64,000 bases of DNA, from NCBI RefSeq assembly GCF_030818485.1, contig NZ_JAUTAJ010000004.1, forward strand, positions 1,963,001-2,027,000, in the 5' to 3' direction. Shown here piece after piece: positions 1 through 9,360 of this stretch (positions are counted from its first letter, which is position 1; every line of letters begins with the position of its first letter). This DNA comes from Pseudoroseomonas cervicalis (lineage in GTDB: Bacteria > Pseudomonadota > Alphaproteobacteria > Acetobacterales > Acetobacteraceae). The translations under genes were made by a program, and so were the position numbers. The notes under the pieces are model-generated. The model was not told the origin of the DNA and searched no databases. It worked only from the letters and a program-made list of their open reading frames with translations.

Positions 1-142
1 AGCTGGCGATCATCAGGCAGGCGCGCGCCCAGGGCAGGCCGATGATGGTCAGCGCCATCACCACCGCGGCCAGCAGCCAGAACAGCGCCGGGATGAAGCC
101 GAGGCCGGGGACGTTCCAGAGGATGTTCAGCAGCAGGGCCAA
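1..142 (-). CDS. YccF-family inner membrane protein (N-terminal part only)
   Basis: The gene runs off the left edge, so only the first 47 codons are visible. The reading gives a leucine-rich N-terminus (LALLLNILWNVPG) and the stretch MALTIIGLPWARA, which is the signature of the YccF/DUF307 inner membrane domain. The family is small, with two such hydrophobic repeats, and has no firmly established biochemical role. The start is a TTG (complement of 140-142) preceded by GGAG eight bases upstream. There is no in-frame ATG at the N-terminus, and the family normally begins right at this hydrophobic segment. The identification rests on the motif alone. Confidence 0.7.
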   Translation of the reverse strand, partial: MALLLNILWNVPGLGFIPALFWLLAAVVMALTIIGLPWARACLMIAS

Positions 143-324
143 GCGAGGATCTCCGAAGGGCGGCCGGACCGATCCGGCGCCCCCGCTTCAGATGGGGATG
201 CGGCAGGCGGATTTCTTCCCGCTGCCGCGCGCTTGTCCAGAGGCCGCGCGATCCCGCCGGCCTGGCGCCCGGCGCCGGGGCGGCCGGCCCCGCTCAGCCG
301 CGCCGCGCCCCGCCTTGCCGGCCC

Positions 325-1473
325 TCAGACCTTGTGGATGTCATGCACCTGGATGCCGCTGCCCGGCGGCGGCATGGCCAGCCACTGGCCGTGCTGCAGC
401 GTGGCGCGGGTGTCGGCGAGGCCCGCCTGCCAGTGCTCGCGCATGGTCTGGGCGCTGAACTCGTAATCCTTGGCCTGGCCCTCATAGACCTGGTGGCGGT
501 AGATCAGGTGCAGGATCACCACCTCCGGCAGCCGCTCCAGCCGGTGCTTCAGCGCCTTCTGCCGCTCGTCCAGCCGGTCCGCCGGGATCAGCTCCAGCGC
601 CTGCTTCAGCGCCATCTCCAGGTCGCGGATGCGGCGATGGTAGTCGGTGACGGCGCGGGTGCGGCTGCTGTAGCGGATGTCCTTCTCGCGCGCCATGACG
701 CCGGGCATGGAGCGCGGCACCGGCCCGCGCGCGCTGAACAGGTCGACCTGGAAGGCGAGCGTGTTGCGCCCCTCCAGATTGTCCAGCAACTGGCCGAGCG
801 GGGTGTTGGAGACCAGCCCGCCATCCCAGTAATCGTCGGTGCCGACCCGCACCATGGGCAGGGCCGGCGGCAGCGCGCCGGAGGCCATGATATGCGCCGC
901 GGTCAGGCGCATGGTGGCGGTGTCGAAATAGGCGAAATTGCCGCTGCTGACCTTCACCGCGCCGACCGAGAAGCGGATGCGGCCATCATTCAGCCGGTCG
1001 AAATCGATCAGCGCCTCCAGCGTCGCCTTCAGCGGCGAGGAATCGTAGAAGGCGGTCGCGGTGCGCGCCCCGGGGGCGGAGAGCCAGGGATTCGGCAGGT
1101 TCGGCGTGAAGAAGCCGGGCTGGCCCTGCAGCATGGTCAGCGCCGCCGAGGCCTCGTGCCGCCATTGCCGGAACACATCGCCATCCGGCAGCGGCGCCCA
1201 GATGCGGTTGTCGGTCACCTTCTCCCAGAAGGCGCGCAGCGCGGCGACGCGGCGCTCCGGCGGGTTGCCGGCGATCAGCGCGCCATTCACCGCGCCGATC
1301 GAGACGCCGGCGATCCAGTCCAGCGCCACCCCGGCCTCGTGCAGCGCCTCATACACCCCGGCCTGGTAGGCGCCGAGCGCGCCGCCGCCCTGCAGCACCA
1401 GGGCCACGCGGCGGCAGCCCTCGGGCCGCCAGGATTCCCGGTCGGGGCGCGGGTCTGCGGGGTGGATGTCCAT
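325..1473 (-). CDS. Patatin-like phospholipase with DUF3734-type C-terminus
   Basis: A 382-residue serine lipid hydrolase of the patatin family. The glycine-rich oxyanion loop QGGGALG lies near residues 28-34. The nucleophile elbow is GVSIG with Ser58, and the catalytic aspartate is in the DGG motif around residue 218, so the Ser-Asp dyad is complete. The C-terminal third (LIYRHQVYEGQAKDYEFS and the following HWQAG segment) resembles the DUF3734 extension seen in many alphaproteobacterial patatins. No signal peptide is visible, so it is probably cytoplasmic or membrane-associated. The substrate is likely phospholipid or another acyl lipid, but this cannot be read from sequence. It stands alone, and the ATG at 1473 is the first good start. 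Confidence 0.88.
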   Translation of the reverse strand: MDIHPADPRPDRESWRPEGCRRVALVLQGGGALGAYQAGVYEALHEAGVALDWIAGVSIGAVNGALIAGNPPERRVAALRAFWEKVTDNRIWAPLPDGDVFRQWRHEASAALTMLQGQPGFFTPNLPNPWLSAPGARTATAFYDSSPLKATLEALIDFDRLNDGRIRFSVGAVKVSSGNFAYFDTATMRLTAAHIMASGALPPALPMVRVGTDDYWDGGLVSNTPLGQLLDNLEGRNTLAFQVDLFSARGPVPRSMPGVMAREKDIRYSSRTRAVTDYHRRIRDLEMALKQALELIPADRLDERQKALKHRLERLPEVVILHLIYRHQVYEGQAKDYEFSAQTMREHWQAGLADTRATLQHGQWLAMPPPGSGIQVHDIHKV

Positions 1474-1642
1474 CGCCTCACTCCTGGCCGGTGATACCGG
1501 TCAAGATGAGGCGCCGCCGGCCCCGCGCCAAGGCGGTCGGGCCCGGGGCGGCGGTTTTGCGCGCGCGGGCCGCATGCGGGCGCCCGCATGCGGCAGGCTG
1601 CCGCCGCGCCGGGGGCGCGGCCCGGCGCGGCGGCGGCGCGGC

Positions 1643-2629
1643 CTAGAGCTTCAGGCCGAGCCGCTGGATCATCGCCTTCTCCTCCGCATTGGTGCGGCGG
1701 GCGAAGGCGGCATACTCCTCGGGGCCGAGATACTGCACCGGCATGTCGTAGCGATCGAGCACGGCGACATGCTGCGGGTCGTTCACCGCCTCGCGGAAGG
1801 CGGCATCCAGCGCCCGCACCACCGCCGGGTCCATGCCCTTGGGTCCGGCCACGCCATAGGGCGAGGTGGAGACGATATCGATGCCGAGTTCCTTCAGCGT
1901 CGGCGTGTCCTGGAAGCGCTTGGCGCGCTCCGGCCCCCAGGTGACCAGCAGCTTCATCCGCCCGTCGCGCACCATCTCGGCCCAGCCGGAGCTGTCGGCC
2001 AGCGCGTCGATCTGGCCGCCGAGCAGGGCGGTGGCGTTCTCGGCATAGCCGCGGAAGGGCACATGCACCCATTCGATGCCCTGGCGACCGGCGATCTGCT
2101 CCATGGTGAGGTGCAGCGAGGTGCCGACCCCCGGCGTGCCATAGGTGATCTTGCTGGGCGTCGCCTTGGCCGCCGCCAGGAACTCGGTGAAGCTGTTCCA
2201 GGGCGCGTCGGCCCGCACCACCACGCCGAACAGGTAGCCGGTCAGGTGGCTGATCCAGGTGAAGTCGCGATCCGGGTCGAAGGGCGGGCGCTGCGCCATA
2301 TGCGGGTAGCGGAACACGCTGATCGGCATCTGCGAGACGGTGTAGCCATCCGGCTTCTCGTTCAGCAGCGCCTGCGGGCCCAGGATGCCGCCCGCCCCGG
2401 CGCGGTTCTCCACCACCACCGGCTGGCCCAGCTTGCGCGAGGCGATCTCGGCGAAGGCGCGCATCTGCACATCGGTGGTGCCGCCGGCGCCCCAGGGGAC
2501 CAGCATGCGGATCGGGCGCGAGGGGAAGGCCTGGGCCAGGGCCGGGCGGGCCAGGGGCGGCAGCAGCGGCGCGAGCAGCGCGCCGGCGCTGAGGGCAAGG
2601 GCGCCCCGGCGGGTGGTCTTGGTCGTCAT
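1643..2629 (-). CDS. Tripartite tricarboxylate transporter substrate-binding protein (Bug family)
   Basis: A 328-residue periplasmic binding protein of the Bug/TctC family, which captures small carboxylates or related solutes for TTT transporters or for sensing. The N-terminus carries a twin-arginine-like export signal (RRGALALSAGALLAPLLPP, ending ALA), followed by the family motif PIRMLVPWGAGGTTD and ENRAGAGGILG. The start at 2629 is chosen because GGAGGA lies directly upstream and the signal peptide begins there; the open frame continues 49 codons further upstream without a plausible site. No TctA or TctB membrane genes are adjacent, which is common for orphan Bug receptors in Acetobacteraceae and Burkholderiales. 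The ligand is unknown. Confidence 0.88.
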   Translation of the reverse strand: MTTKTTRRGALALSAGALLAPLLPPLARPALAQAFPSRPIRMLVPWGAGGTTDVQMRAFAEIASRKLGQPVVVENRAGAGGILGPQALLNEKPDGYTVSQMPISVFRYPHMAQRPPFDPDRDFTWISHLTGYLFGVVVRADAPWNSFTEFLAAAKATPSKITYGTPGVGTSLHLTMEQIAGRQGIEWVHVPFRGYAENATALLGGQIDALADSSGWAEMVRDGRMKLLVTWGPERAKRFQDTPTLKELGIDIVSTSPYGVAGPKGMDPAVVRALDAAFREAVNDPQHVAVLDRYDMPVQYLGPEEYAAFARRTNAEEKAMIQRLGLKL

Positions 2630-2858
2630 GATTCCTCCGGCGGCCGGCCTTGGCGGCCGGCTTCGCCGGACAGCATAGCGTGAAAAGCCACGGCCGGCGC
2701 AACCACCCCCGCCACCGCGCCACGCGGCCGCGCCGCCGGCCCCAGGCTGGAACTTGGCCGCTGGCGACAGCGGCAAAGCGGGTTACGACTGCGAAATTAG
2801 AGCCGCCGGCGCGTCGCGGCCCTATCGTCTTTGCAGCCACGACCCTATATTGCGGACA

Positions 2859-3458
2859 ATGACAGTCTCCGCCCGTGCGCCCCGCCCGGATGGCCTTCGC
2901 TGGCATTTGCGGGCGGCGACCGAGGCGCTGCACGCCGACGCCGACAGGCTGGCCGGGCGTTTCACCCTCACCAGGCGCCAGGACTACGCCGCCTTCCTGG
3001 CCTGGCACGCCCGCGCCATGCCCGGGCTGGAGCAGGGCTGCGCCGCCGCGCTGCAGACCGAATGGCCGGACTGGCCGGCGCGCAGCCGCGCCGCCGCCCT
3101 GGCCGCCGACCTGGCCGCGCTGGGCCTGGCCCCGCCGCCGCCCCTGCCCGCCCCCGCGCTGGACCGCGCCGCGGCGCTCGGCGCCGCCTATGTGCTGGAA
3201 GGCTCGCGCCTGGGCAATGCCATGCTGCTGCGCACGGTGCGCGACAGCGGCGACCCGGCGCTGGCGCGGGCCACCGCCTATCTCTCCCACCGCCCCGCCG
3301 GCGAGGAGGCGGGCTGGCCCGGCTTCGTCGCCCGGCTGGAGGCTGCCCTGCCCGATCCGGCCCTCTGGCCGGCGGCGGCGGGCGGCGCGTGCCTTGCCTT
3401 CAACCATGTCCTGGCCGCGCTGCGGCATGGGCAAGCCGCCGAGCCCGCCCATGTCTGA
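2859..3458 (+). CDS. bphO: Biliverdin-producing heme oxygenase
   Basis: A 199-residue all-helical protein of the bacterial heme oxygenase family, which opens heme to biliverdin, CO and iron. The best landmark is YVLEGSRLGNAMLLR near residues 107-121, the conserved distal helix of BphO-type enzymes. A histidine early in the protein (TEALHADAD) fits the proximal heme ligand. The ATG at 2859 is used; upstream codons in this frame lack family similarity. The next gene starts 8 bases before this stop (ATGTCTGA), so the two are translationally coupled. That partner is a bacteriophytochrome whose chromophore is biliverdin, which strongly supports this role. Confidence 0.85.
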   Translation: MTVSARAPRPDGLRWHLRAATEALHADADRLAGRFTLTRRQDYAAFLAWHARAMPGLEQGCAAALQTEWPDWPARSRAAALAADLAALGLAPPPPLPAPALDRAAALGAAYVLEGSRLGNAMLLRTVRDSGDPALARATAYLSHRPAGEEAGWPGFVARLEAALPDPALWPAAAGGACLAFNHVLAALRHGQAAEPAHV

Positions 3459-6052
3459 TGCCTTCCGCCAGATCGCCCTGCCGACCGAGGTCGATCTGAC
3501 CAATTAGCGACCGCGAGCCGATCCACATGCTGGGCAGCATCCAGCCGATCGGCTTCCTGCTGGCGCTCAGCTCGGAATGGACGGTGCGCCGGGCCTCGGC
3601 CAATGTGGCCGAGCATCTCGGCCAGCCGGTGGATGCGCTGCTCGGCGCCGCGCTGCGCGAGCTGTTCACCCGCGAGGCGATGCACCAGATCGGCGGCCGC
3701 ATGCACATGCTGCGCGGCGCGACCGCGGTGGAGCGGCTGTTCGGCGTGGTGCTGCAGGAGGGCGGCCGGCCCTACGACCTGGCGCTGCATCTCTCGGGCG
3801 AGCAGATCGTGCTGGAGGGCGAGCCTTCCGACCTCGAGGATGCGCTGGAGGCCGGCACCACGGTGCGCGGCATGATCGCCCGGCTGCACCAGGCCGAGGG
3901 CTTCGAGGGCCTCTGCCGCGAGGCGGTGCGGCAGATCCGCGCGCTGACCGGCTTCGGCCGCGTCATGCTCTACCGCTTCGACCATGACGGGGCGGGCGAG
4001 GTGATCGCGGAATCGCTGGCCAGCTTCATGCCCTCCTTCATGGGGCTGCATTTCCCGGCCTCCGACATCCCGCGCCAGGCGCGGCTGCTGTACGAGAAGA
4101 ACCTGCTGCGGCTGATCGCCGACACCGAGGTGCAGCCCTGCCCGGTGCTGCCGCTGCTCGACCAGCAGGGCCAGGCGCTGGACCTGTCGCTCAGCGTGCT
4201 GCGCTCGGTCTCGCCGATCCATATCGAGTATCTGCGCAACATGGGGGTGCGCGCCTCCATGTCGGTCTCGGTGCTGCGCAAGGGGCGGCTCTGGGGGCTG
4301 ATCGCCTGCCACCATTCCGAGAGCCTGCGCGTGCCCTTCGAGCGGCGCACCGCGGCCGAGCTGTTCGGCCAGGTCTTCTCCCTGGTGCTGGAAAGCCGCG
4401 AGCGCGAGGCCGAGCTGGGCCGCGAGGCCGAGGCCAACCGCATGCATCACCGGCTGATGGCCTCGATCGGCGCGATGCAGCCGGGCAGCCATTCGCTGGC
4501 CGATTTCCTGGAGACGCTGGGCGAGGTCGTGGCCTGCGACGGCATCGGGCTGTGGAGCCGCGGCGCCACCTCGCTGCGCGGCCACACGCCGACGGCGGAG
4601 GAATTCGCCGGCATCGTGCGCTTCCTGCACCGCGCGGCCTCGGGCACCATCTACGCCACCCACCGGCTGGGCGAGATGCACGAGCCGGCCAATGACTATG
4701 CCGAGCGCGCCGCGGGGCTGCTGGCCATCCCGCTGTCGCGCGGCCCGCGCGACTATCTGGTGTTCTTCCGCCGCGCCATCACCCGCTCCGTCACCTGGGC
4801 GGGCGACCCGGCCAAGCCGGTGGCGGTCGGCCCGAACGGGCTGCGCCTGACCCCGCGCAAGAGCTTCGCCGCCTGGCAGGAGACGGTGGAGGGGCAGAGC
4901 CGCGCCTGGACCGAGGCCGATCTGATGATGGCCGAGCGGCTGCGGGTGACGCTGCTCGAGGTGGTGCTGCAGCTGACCGACATGGCCGAGCGCGAGCGCC
5001 GCGCCGCGGCCGAGCGGCAGGAGATCCTGATCGCCGAGCTGAACCACCGCGTGCGCAACATCCTGGGCCTGATCCGTGGCCTGGTGAACCAGAGCCGCGG
5101 CCAGGCGCAGACGGTCGAGGAATTCGCCGCCATGGTCGGCGGCCGGGTGCAGGCCCTGGCCCGCGCGCATGACCAGATCACCACCGATCGCTGGCAGCCG
5201 GCGCCGCTCGACGAGCTGATCGAGGCCGAGGCGGCCGCCTATGCCGAGGGCAGCGGCGCCGGCCAGGGCTGGCGCGAGCGGGTGCAGCTGTCGGGTCCGC
5301 CGGTGCTGCTGGAGCCCGGCGCCTACACCACCATGGCGCTGGTCATCCACGAGATGATGACCAACGCCGTCAAATATGGCGCGCTGTGCGACCGGCACGG
5401 CCATGTTAGCATCCGCTGGAGCATGACGCCGGAGGAGGCGCTGGAGATCCGCTGGCAGGAGGAGGGCGGCCCGCCGGTGCAGGCGCCGCAGCGCCAGGGC
5501 TTCGGCACCACCATCATCGAGCGCGCCCTGCCGCACGACCTGAAGGGCGAGGCCGAGCTGCATTACGAGCTGGGCGGCATCCGCGCCCGCTTCCTGCTGC
5601 CGGCCAGCTGCGTGAAGCGCGCCACCGCCGCCCGCCCCGGCATCGCCGCGCGGGCCGAGCCGCCGCCGCCGCCGGCGCCGGCGCCCGAGCTGACCCTCTC
5701 CGGCCGGGTGCTGCTGGTCGAGGACAATCTGCTGATCGCCATGGATGCCGAGGACCAGCTGCGCCGGCTGGGGGCGGAGGCGGTCGATGTTGCCTCCAGC
5801 GTGCAGGCGGCGCTGCGGCTGCTGGAGCAGGCGCGGCCCGACATTGCGCTGCTCGACGTCAATCTGGGCCGGGAGAACAGCTTCCCGGTGGCCGATGCGC
5901 TGCTGGCGCGCGGCGTGCCCTTCGTCTTCGCCACCGGCTATGGCGAGGCGAACATGTTCCCCGAGCGCTTCCGCCAGCTGCCGGTGCTGAGCAAGCCCTA
6001 CGCCCCGGCGGAGATGCGCCTGGCCCTGCTGCGCCGGCTGGGCGAGAGCTGA
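3451..6052 (+). pseudogene. bphP: Bacteriophytochrome histidine kinase with receiver domain, interrupted by a 1-base frameshift at the chromophore Cys codon
   Basis: This is a red/far-red photoreceptor kinase. Reading from the ATG at 3451 gives MSDAFRQIALPTEVDLTN and then TAG at 3505. Removing the single A at 3506 restores NCDREPIHMLGSIQP, the classic phytochrome N-terminus, in which Cys binds biliverdin. Everything downstream is intact for 841 codons. It holds PAS, GAF with PASDIPRQA, PHY with CHH and the PRKSF tongue motif, an HWE/HisKA_2 kinase (ELNHRVRNILGL, N-box HEMMTNAVKYGAL), and a C-terminal receiver (VEDN, LLDVNLG, LSKPY). A product from the internal ATG at 3527 would lack the cysteine. 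The lack of other damage suggests a very recent mutation or a consensus error. It overlaps bphO by 8 bases. Confidence 0.85.
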
Positions 6053-6159
6053 GGCGCGGCGCCCCTGCCCCGCGGCGGCGGCGGCGGCCCGGCGACCCCG
6101 GACCGGCGCTGACGGCAAGGCACGCTGGCGGCAAGGCGCTGGCGCTCAGGCCATGACGC

Positions 6160-7704
6160 TCAGGCGACGGCGGCCTGCGGCGCCTGCGGACCCTGCGGGA
6201 ACAGGCGCTGCGCCTGCTCGGCCGGCATGGCGGCGCCGAACAGATAGCCCTGGCCGTGCTGGCAGCCCAGGGCGCGCAGCGCCTCGGCCTGGGCCAGGTG
6301 CTCCACCCCCTCGGCGGTGATGTGGATGCCGAGGCCATGGCCGAGGCCGAGCACCGATTTGACGATCTTCATCTGCCGCTCATCGCCCAGGCAGTCGCGG
6401 ATGAAGCTGCGGTCGATCTTGATGGCGTCGAAGCTGAAGCGGGCGAGCTGCGACAGGCTGGCATAGCCGGTGCCGAAATCATCCAGCGCGACGCGGATGC
6501 CCTGGGCGCGCAGCGTCTCCAGGATGCGCTGGGCCAACGCCGCCTCGCGGATCAGCGCGCTCTCGGTGATCTCGATCTCCAGGCGCTGCGGCGTCAGCCC
6601 GGCCAGCGCCACCGCCTCGGCGATGCGCTGCGGCAGGCGCGGATCGGTCAGCTGCAGGGCGGAGAGGTTGACCGCCAGCCGCACCGGCTCGGGCCAGGCG
6701 GCGGCGTCGCGGCAGGCGCGCTGCAGCAGCTGCTCGGTCAGCCGGTGGATCAGCCCGGTGCGCTCGGCGGCGGCGATGAAGATGTCGGGCGGCACCGAGG
6801 TGCCATCGGCCTGGCGCCAGCGCGCCAGCGCCTCGAAGCCGACGATGCGGCCGGTGGCGAGGTCGACCTGCGGCTGGTAATGCGGGCGGATCGCCCCCGC
6901 CTCCACTGCCTCGCGCAGCGCCTGCTCCAGCTGGGCGCGCGCCGTCTGCCGCTCGCGCATCGCGCTCTCATACAGGCGCAGCGCGTTGCGGCTCTCCTGC
7001 TTGGCCTCCTGCAGCGCGGTGCCGGCGCAGCCCAGCGCCTCGCGCAGCGTCGCGCCATGCTGCGGCAGGGCGGCCAGGCCGATGCTGACGCCGACCTCCA
7101 CCCGCTGGCCCTGCAGCCGGGCCGGGCGGGTCAGCACCCGCATCGCCCGCGTCCCCTGCTGCTGCAGCACCGGCAGGCTGACCCCCTCGCTCAGCAGCAC
7201 GAACTCGTCGGCGCCGGTACGGCCGATCCAGGCCTGCGGAAAGGCCTCGCGCAGCCGCGTCGCCAGCTCGGCCAGCAGCGCGTCGCCCACCTCATGCCCA
7301 TACAGGTCGTTGACGCTGCGGAAGCCGTCCAGATCGACATGCAGCACCCCGGCGGTGATCGGGTCGGGCTGCGCCAGACGCTCCTCCAGCCCGGCGCGGT
7401 TGGGCAGGCGGGTCAGCGGGTCGTGGCGGCTCAGCCAGCTGGCGTCATCCTCGGCGCGCAGCCGCTTCTGCCGCTCGCGCAGCAGGTCCTGCAGCCGGCG
7501 CAGCGCGTAGAGGATGCCACACCAGCCGGTGATCATCAGCGCCACCAGCAGCTCGTCGAGCTGCCATGCCTCATGCTCGTCCATGAAGCGGTGCAGCGCC
7601 TCATGCGCATCCAGCCAGATGGCCAGGATGGTCGCCAGCAGGGCGAGGCCGGCCACCCAGATTGCGTCCCGCACCGCCCGATGGCGCGACCATTCCATCG
7701 GCAT
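6160..7704 (-). CDS. Membrane GGDEF/EAL cyclic-di-GMP enzyme
   Basis: A 514-residue protein with two N-terminal membrane helices (about residues 14-30 and 52-68), then GGDEF and EAL domains. In the GGDEF half the active-site loop reads GADEF instead of GGDEF, so cyclase activity is doubtful and the domain may be regulatory. The EAL half looks competent: EAL in FEALARW, DDFGTGYASL, KIDRSFI and AEGVE are all present, so cyclic-di-GMP phosphodiesterase is the likely activity. The start at 7704 has GGGAGGGAC just upstream. It converges with bphP, 107 bases apart. Phytochromes often signal to such enzymes, but a link here is only an inference from location. Confidence 0.9.
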   Translation of the reverse strand: MPMEWSRHRAVRDAIWVAGLALLATILAIWLDAHEALHRFMDEHEAWQLDELLVALMITGWCGILYALRRLQDLLRERQKRLRAEDDASWLSRHDPLTRLPNRAGLEERLAQPDPITAGVLHVDLDGFRSVNDLYGHEVGDALLAELATRLREAFPQAWIGRTGADEFVLLSEGVSLPVLQQQGTRAMRVLTRPARLQGQRVEVGVSIGLAALPQHGATLREALGCAGTALQEAKQESRNALRLYESAMRERQTARAQLEQALREAVEAGAIRPHYQPQVDLATGRIVGFEALARWRQADGTSVPPDIFIAAAERTGLIHRLTEQLLQRACRDAAAWPEPVRLAVNLSALQLTDPRLPQRIAEAVALAGLTPQRLEIEITESALIREAALAQRILETLRAQGIRVALDDFGTGYASLSQLARFSFDAIKIDRSFIRDCLGDERQMKIVKSVLGLGHGLGIHITAEGVEHLAQAEALRALGCQHGQGYLFGAAMPAEQAQRLFPQGPQAPQAAVA

Positions 7705-7926
7705 TGTCCCTCCCGCCGCTCTCCGCCGATCCAGGACGACCGGGCGGAGAGGCGCGGCCGATCATGTCATCCTGCGCACCGTTGGTGAAAGCATTGTTAA
7801 GGCCGTGCCGGGGATGATAAGGCCGGGCCAGCGGCGGGGCGACAGGAACGGGGTGCTGTCACACCGCCCGGCCCGCCGCGCCGGGGCGCGCCCGGCGGCC
7901 GGAGCGGCACCCGGCCCCGGGGGAGG

Positions 7927-9204
7927 TCAGCCCTGGCCGAGGGCGCGCCAGCCAATGTCGCGGCGGCAGAAGCCGCCTGGCCATTCCACCGCATCCACCG
8001 CCGCATAGGCCGCGTCGCGCGCCGCCTGCAGCGTGGCGCCGGTGGCCGCGACCCCCAGCACCCGGCCGCCGGTGGCGACCAGATGGCCATGCTCGTCCCG
8101 CGCCGTGCCGGCATGGAAGATCTGCGTGCCGGGGACCTGCGCCGCGCGCTCCAGCCCCTCGATCACGCTGCCCTTGGCATAGGCGCCGGGATAGCCCTTC
8201 GCCGCCATCACCACCACCATCGCGGCCTCCTTCGACCAGCGCAGCGTGAAGCGGTCCAGCTCCCCGTCGCAGGCGGCCAGCAGGGCCGCCAGCAGGTCGG
8301 ATTGCAGGCGCAGCATCAGCACCTGGCATTCCGGGTCGCCGAAGCGGACATTGTACTCGATCAGCCGCGGGCCGCTTTCGGTCAGCATCAGCCCGGCGAA
8401 GAGCACGCCGCGGAAGGGCGTTCCTCTCCGTGCCATCTCCTTCAGCGTCGGGCGGATGATGCGGTCCATCACCTCGGCCTCCAGCGCCGGGGTGAAGGCG
8501 GGGGGCGGGGAATAGGCGCCCATGCCGCCGGTGTTGGGGCCGGTATCGCCATCGCCGACCCGCTTGTGGTCCTGGGCGGCGGCCATCGGCAGCGCCGTCT
8601 CCCCGTCGCACAGGGCGAAGAAGGAAATTTCCTGCCCGATCAGGCATTCCTCGATCAGGATGCTGGCGCCGGCAGCGCCATGCACGCGGTCCTCCATGAT
8701 CTCGGTGATGGCCTGCTCGGCCTCCTCGACGGTGGCCGCGACGACCACGCCCTTGCCGGCGGCCAGCCCGTCGGCCTTGACCACGATCGGCGCGCCCTTC
8801 TGGCGCACATAGGCGCGGGCGGCGGCGGCCTCGGTGAACTGCGCCCATTCGGCGCCCGGCACGCCGGCGGCGGTGGTGACCTCGCGGGTGAAGGCCTTGC
8901 TGCCCTCGAGCTGCGCCGCGGCGGCGGAGGGGCCGAAGCAGCGCAGCCCGGCGGCCGCGCAGGCATCGGCCAGGCCCAGCGTCAGCGGCGCCTCGGGCCC
9001 CGCCACCACCAGGTCCACCGCCTGCTCCTTCGCGAAGGCGACGAGCGCAGAAACATCCTCGGCGCCGATGGCGACGCAATCGGCGATGTCGGAAATGCCG
9101 GCATTGCCCGGCGCGACCCAGAGCTTGCTCAGCAGGCCGGAGCCGGACAGCGCCCAGGCCAGGGCATGCTCGCGGCCGCCGCCGCCCACCAGAAGAACCT
9201 TCAT
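7927..9204 (-). CDS. purD: Phosphoribosylamine-glycine ligase
   Basis: A 425-residue ATP-grasp enzyme, the normal length for PurD. It joins glycine to 5-phosphoribosylamine in the second step of purine synthesis. The N-terminal VLLVGGGGREHALAW loop, the GPEAPL motif, VKADGLAAGKGVVVA and DHKRVGDGDTGPNTGGMG are all present. So is the metal and ATP-binding segment EYNVRFGDPE. The start at 9204 is the ATG of MKVLLVGGGG with AGGGG upstream; a longer open frame exists but the family begins here. The neighbours are unrelated. It is cytoplasmic and very likely functional. Confidence 0.97.
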   Translation of the reverse strand: MKVLLVGGGGREHALAWALSGSGLLSKLWVAPGNAGISDIADCVAIGAEDVSALVAFAKEQAVDLVVAGPEAPLTLGLADACAAAGLRCFGPSAAAAQLEGSKAFTREVTTAAGVPGAEWAQFTEAAAARAYVRQKGAPIVVKADGLAAGKGVVVAATVEEAEQAITEIMEDRVHGAAGASILIEECLIGQEISFFALCDGETALPMAAAQDHKRVGDGDTGPNTGGMGAYSPPPAFTPALEAEVMDRIIRPTLKEMARRGTPFRGVLFAGLMLTESGPRLIEYNVRFGDPECQVLMLRLQSDLLAALLAACDGELDRFTLRWSKEAAMVVVMAAKGYPGAYAKGSVIEGLERAAQVPGTQIFHAGTARDEHGHLVATGGRVLGVAATGATLQAARDAAYAAVDAVEWPGGFCRRDIGWRALGQG

Positions 9205-9286
9205 CGCGCGATCCCCTCTCGGCGCCGGGGCAGCGCCCCCGGGGGCGGCCTCCTGGCGAATGCGGGGCGCGCTAGCATGGGAGGGG

Positions 9287-9360
9287 GGATGGCGGAAGGG
9301 CTCGAACCTCCGTCCAGCCGGTCCAAGAGCCGGCCGCTCTACCGCTGAGCTACGCCATCC
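9287..9360 (-). tRNA. tRNA-like gene with an 8-base anticodon loop (identity unclear, Lys-CTT or Gln-TTG)
   Basis: The minus strand folds into a full cloverleaf. It has acceptor GATGGCG/CGCCATC, T8-A9, D-arm GCTC with loop AGCGGTA and GAGC, and anticodon stem GCCGG/CCGGC. The variable loop is TGGAC, and the T-arm is GGAGG/CCTTC with loop TTCGAGC. The anticodon loop is CTCTTGGA, eight bases rather than seven, so the anticodon frame is ambiguous. U33-based reading gives CTT (Lys), and reading from the 3' side gives TTG (Gln). An extra G opposite C73 extends the acceptor stem, and no CCA is encoded. It could be an unusual tRNA, a frameshift-suppressor-like tRNA, a pseudogene, or the result of a 1-base insertion. 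The stop codon of the upstream protein gene lies inside it. Confidence 0.65.

Noticed and set aside
3278..6118. A 946-codon open frame on the minus strand opposite bphP
   Set aside because: It is a shadow of the GC-rich bphP codons: His/Gln/Arg-rich low-complexity translation with no domain, while the plus strand gives clear phytochrome domains.
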